NCBI GenBank assembly: GCA_001604185.1
Contig: LVAV01000004.1
Location: 1-34,748 of the forward strand
Direction: 5' to 3'
Length of the DNA stretch: 34,748 nt
DNA from: Clostridiales bacterium Firm_16
Lineage (GTDB): Bacteria; Bacillota; Clostridia; Saccharofermentanales; Saccharofermentanaceae
Within the stretch, counting starts at the first letter, position 1, and every line of letters begins with the position of its first letter. The translations under genes and the position numbers were made by a program. Under the pieces are notes generated by a model. It searched no databases. It had not been told where the DNA came from and worked only from the letters and a program-made list of their open reading frames with translations. Below are positions 32,801 through 34,748 of the stretch, piece after piece.

Positions 32801-34748
32801 CTTGAGTCTGCAAGAGTAGAAGGTTACGAAGTATTCCCAACCTATGGCAATGCCGGTCAGGAATTCGAATTGCGTTACAGTGATAAAGAGACTACGATCA
32901 CGAACCGCTATACACATTTCTACCTTGAAGTAGAGAAGAATGTAACCGGTCAGGCTCCGTATAATAATACGGAATATTCCTTCTATGTTAAGAAGGTGAA
33001 CGAGAATCGTTATGTACAGGCAGATGCTACTCTGGGCAATGATCCATATCTGTTTACGATTACTGCAGACGAAAGGATCAAAGTAAATGTTGCTCAGCCA
33101 GGTGAGTATGAAGTTGTCGAGGAGAAAGAAAATGTCTCTGAAAACAACCACTTCACTCTGACAACAACGTATGTAATTGATTCGGATCCGAGTAAAACAT
33201 CGGCAAAGCTTGATGAGCAGAATCAAGATGCCCAGATTACGATCACAAATGATTATGTATATAACCATCAGGGTCTGGAAATCTATAAAGAAGTAACCGG
33301 CATGTCCGAAGATGAGGCAGCGACCTATTCCTTCCCAATCAAGGTTACATTCAGCCAGCCGGTGAAGTATGCAGTTGGCGACGGAGAGCCGATCGCTGAA
33401 GCGACTAATGTCTATACAGGCACGATCAAGGCCGGTGAAGAGCATAAGATCGTTCTCAGCCGTATCCCTGTAGGAGTGACCTATACTGTCGAAGAGTTAA
33501 CGGATGACAATTCTATGCCAGATGGCTTCACATGTACATCCGGTGCAGTGAATGGAACCACTGTTGCACAGCAGTTCAAGAAAGCGACGATCACGAATAG
33601 TGCTGAGGGTCCGGAGATCAAGATTGAAAAGAAGGACAGAAGTGGTGATCCGCTTCCGGGTGCGGAGTTCAGTCTGACATGTGATCTCGCAGATCCGGAT
33701 AAGGTACAGCAGATCGAGATCCTCGGTGCAGATTCCGAAGCAACTGTCGGAAGCTTCTACAGCATGGGTGATGTGATCACGATCAAGAATCTCCCTGATG
33801 GCAACTATGTGCTCAAGGAAGAAAATGCACCTGATGACTATGTAGGCTTCGATGGTGTGGTTACCTTCACTGTGCTCAATGGAAAGATTGTTTCTATTGG
33901 TGACGCAAATGGTGATGAACTCCAGGGCAATGCAGCATATTCCAGCACTACCAACACGATCACGATCATTAACGATGTTGAAGAGAAGGGTCAACTGATC
34001 TTCACGAAGTCTGTCAGGGGTCCTGTAACTCAGGATGAGGCAGAAGGTGCACTGACATTCACAGTTACAACTGAAATTGAAGGTGAACTGATGTATATCC
34101 AGCTGGATGGCAGTCTGGATACAACACCATATGAGTTCAAACTGAACGATAAGTATAATGGTAAGCGTATCTTCGAAGTAGCAACAGATGCAGACGGAAA
34201 TGAGACCTACACAGCAACGTTCGATAACCTGCCGGTAGGACAGAAGTTCACTGTAACCGAGACCAATACATCTATCGTGGATGAATATGGTAACCCGTAT
34301 GTGCTTGCTGAAGGTACAGAAACGCAAAAAGAGAGCGATGAGATTTCCGCTACACCGGCAACAGTAGAGATCGAAGATGTTTACACGCAGGATCTCGGTA
34401 AGCTGATCTTCACGAAGTCTGTCAAGGGTCCGGTTACTCAGGAAGAAGCAGAAGGTGCGCTGACATTCACTGTTACTACAGTCATCGGCGAAAAGACGAT
34501 GTATGTCCAGTTGGACGGCAGTCTGGGTGAAAATCCGTATGAGTTCCACCTGAACGATGAGTATAACGGCAATCGTATCTTCGAATGCACACAGGATGCA
34601 GACAAGAACGAGACTTATGTGGCAGAGTTCGATAATCTGCCTGTAGGAAAGGTCTTCACAGTAACGGAAACCAACACGGCTATTACAGATGAGTATGGTA
34701 ATCCGTACGTGCTTGCTGAAGGTACAGAAACAACCAAAGACAGTGAAG
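29861..34748 (+). CDS. Giant secreted adhesin: choice-of-anchor-A-like head with Cna-B stalk (3' end outside window)
   Basis: An open frame of more than 1629 codons with no stop before the window ends. AAAGGAG six bases before the ATG supports the start. A long signal sequence is likely: basic start, hydrophobic 10-29, possible cleavage near VQA-ADD. The head (about 60-500) includes MPYVKNITYRMTAGTFLAM then SAGWIASAGETIVSSGEFH, resembling choice-of-anchor-A domains of surface proteins. From about residue 550 on, Cna-B/SpaA-like modules each end near ITN-Y or similar (657, 794, 899, 1013, 1128, 1244, 1369, 1504). Lys in FTKSV and Glu in VTETN are candidate isopeptide-bond partners. Most likely an adhesive stalk; a sortase motif would be beyond the window. 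The assigned frame was checked at several points. Confidence 0.85.
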   Translation, partial: MKHFFKNKKVLGATSLVLVTSLVIGNVAFRKSGKKDGSNSILGIPQVQAADDIKDYDAASAVNYSTILRRAIDYGILSKTLTQSGHMETTFAVDLFRNTEGTNNDIDLAGDAPAQFIVARVESGNKIRFGATFHEDGDPQKPSLPMDFVIDTTEALANSDTFVYDTAFNGEHLYRTYPVVDLQTNIQSMLNHVKSESDKMLQKGAFNGDDLLSSSNVLDFDSDEYENVTIYIDVPENGRLYAAIQGTDKLQIKKRSSTVIVFNVLQKDSITLDKYYVTVNGKDIHTDTTCEGNSPEGGHNDDVNKEIAQKIIWNMPYVKNITYRMTAGTFLAMNPQSVGNVKGSSAGWIASAGETIVSSGEFHYIYKERSRFANTEDESQMHFATRKAFTSSFDDPDNLEERTDVFLTPEQYTFTFQETGSDYKPVDGATVEYIKNDANGKFVFPNLTIDVADIDPLAGTTRYFVIKEYDNTGDQNVIPLSDGEIDIKVRITNENGIIHYHVYYYSYLTAEDKANGRPYMVEENVSMQGTEFTLREFYNLVKEDTAKLRLKKELGSEVDPGKKYKVAVKKGLQYVQNRNGKLAGEEHFFELSKDETIEISNLKLGEYTIIEQEGSVQGFELIDTQIYLDGNQMTKDSNAEYPTVSLSLAKDDDKLVTISNTYEEKDVEDKVSLVVTKKITIDGQSVTELPSNFVGKKVAFTLRVASGPNNGKCVSNINGDLSSSEKRLYCEVGNSLTIYGLDPNTQYVLTEVNESVAVSGYRFVSVNGSQDYSMQIYTANLENEQVVTNAYQTITNRLVINKSFVLGDQNVNDRINGKENLQFIISGPEGFETVTKTWADFTDGVLVIPNVPIGVYTVTEVGAEETSGNYGENQRLILKETIVKVNHDVEEYSPGQIAITNSYEIETFHRISIRKTVRDLPPDKRPTSFNVAIINAKGLYYTETTDGYSFEKDPYYVSVPADGVFTTQMIPDGNYRVEENLESARVEGYEVFPTYGNAGQEFELRYSDKETTITNRYTHFYLEVEKNVTGQAPYNNTEYSFYVKKVNENRYVQADATLGNDPYLFTITADERIKVNVAQPGEYEVVEEKENVSENNHFTLTTTYVIDSDPSKTSAKLDEQNQDAQITITNDYVYNHQGLEIYKEVTGMSEDEAATYSFPIKVTFSQPVKYAVGDGEPIAEATNVYTGTIKAGEEHKIVLSRIPVGVTYTVEELTDDNSMPDGFTCTSGAVNGTTVAQQFKKATITNSAEGPEIKIEKKDRSGDPLPGAEFSLTCDLADPDKVQQIEILGADSEATVGSFYSMGDVITIKNLPDGNYVLKEENAPDDYVGFDGVVTFTVLNGKIVSIGDANGDELQGNAAYSSTTNTITIINDVEEKGQLIFTKSVRGPVTQDEAEGALTFTVTTEIEGELMYIQLDGSLDTTPYEFKLNDKYNGKRIFEVATDADGNETYTATFDNLPVGQKFTVTETNTSIVDEYGNPYVLAEGTETQKESDEISATPATVEIEDVYTQDLGKLIFTKSVKGPVTQEEAEGALTFTVTTVIGEKTMYVQLDGSLGENPYEFHLNDEYNGNRIFECTQDADKNETYVAEFDNLPVGKVFTVTETNTAITDEYGNPYVLAEGTETTKDSE
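33989..34748 (+). repeat. 408-bp tandem repeat in the adhesin stalk, second copy cut by window end
   Basis: Copy 1 is 33989-34396, copy 2 starts at 34397 and is cut at 34748. The unit is 136 codons (QLIFTKSVRGPVTQDEAEGA versus KLIFTKSVKGPVTQEEAEGA at the start). Similarity is high at DNA level, including many silent positions, so the duplication is recent or kept similar by recombination; more copies may follow. Confidence 0.85.

Noticed and set aside
32105..33445. 446-codon minus-strand frame within the adhesin gene
   Set aside because: Antisense shadow of the repeated Cna-B coding sequence, without start signals.

Overview
The window looks like a chromosomal segment of an anaerobic, Gram-positive Clostridia-type bacterium. 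No taxonomic marker was tested. The reasons are: strong GGAGG-type ribosome sites, TTG/GTG start codons, extended -10 promoters, YfhO-family membrane proteins, an Asp23/Gls24-like domain, a DUF6062 protein, a giant Cna-B/SpaA-type surface adhesin, and a type IV pilus system with no visible outer-membrane secretin (PilQ) or PilP gene. No tRNA, rRNA, CRISPR array, transposase or phage gene is visible.

Region 1 (1-10000) is envelope housekeeping. A minus-strand pair encodes a PrsA/SurA-like membrane-anchored foldase and a diacylglycerol/lipid kinase. A divergent plus-strand operon carries two tandem YfhO-family polytopic membrane proteins and a DEDDh exonuclease, joined by 4-base ATGA overlaps.

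Region 2 (9960-25281) is a complete type IV pilus locus in several transcription units. A large PilX-like protein with a possible beta-helix tail (plus strand) faces four class III-leader pilin genes on the minus strand. Two of these are only 66 and 71 residues long (mini-pilins) and two are Cys-containing minor pilins. A secreted DUF4214-repeat protein follows. Then comes the minus-strand assembly operon pilB-pilT-pilC-pilM-pilN-pilO, with a structured leader about 200 nt long, and divergent from it pilD, whose protease motifs look unusual. An octamer, AATGTGAA, recurs upstream of several pilus transcription units and may be a shared operator.

Region 3 (25300-29570) is conserved housekeeping and hypothetical genes: a YebC/PmpR-type regulator, a P-loop protein fused to an Asp23-like domain, a DUF6062 protein with two CxxC/CxxH zinc-like modules, a DsrE/YedF-C-like protein, a SpoU/TrmH RNA methyltransferase, and rpsT with its own promoter and terminator.

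Region 4 (29570-end) is the 5' part (more than 1629 codons, no stop in the window) of a giant secreted adhesin. It has a choice-of-anchor-A-like head and at least eight Cna-B-like stalk domains, the last two being a 408-bp tandem repeat that runs off the window.

Functionally the window is dominated by surface biology: pili for adhesion or twitching (both PilB and PilT are present), a giant adhesin, a foldase and envelope glycosylation-type proteins. The most unusual points are the mini-pilins, the divergent prepilin peptidase, the pilB leader RNA and the shared AATGTGAA element.
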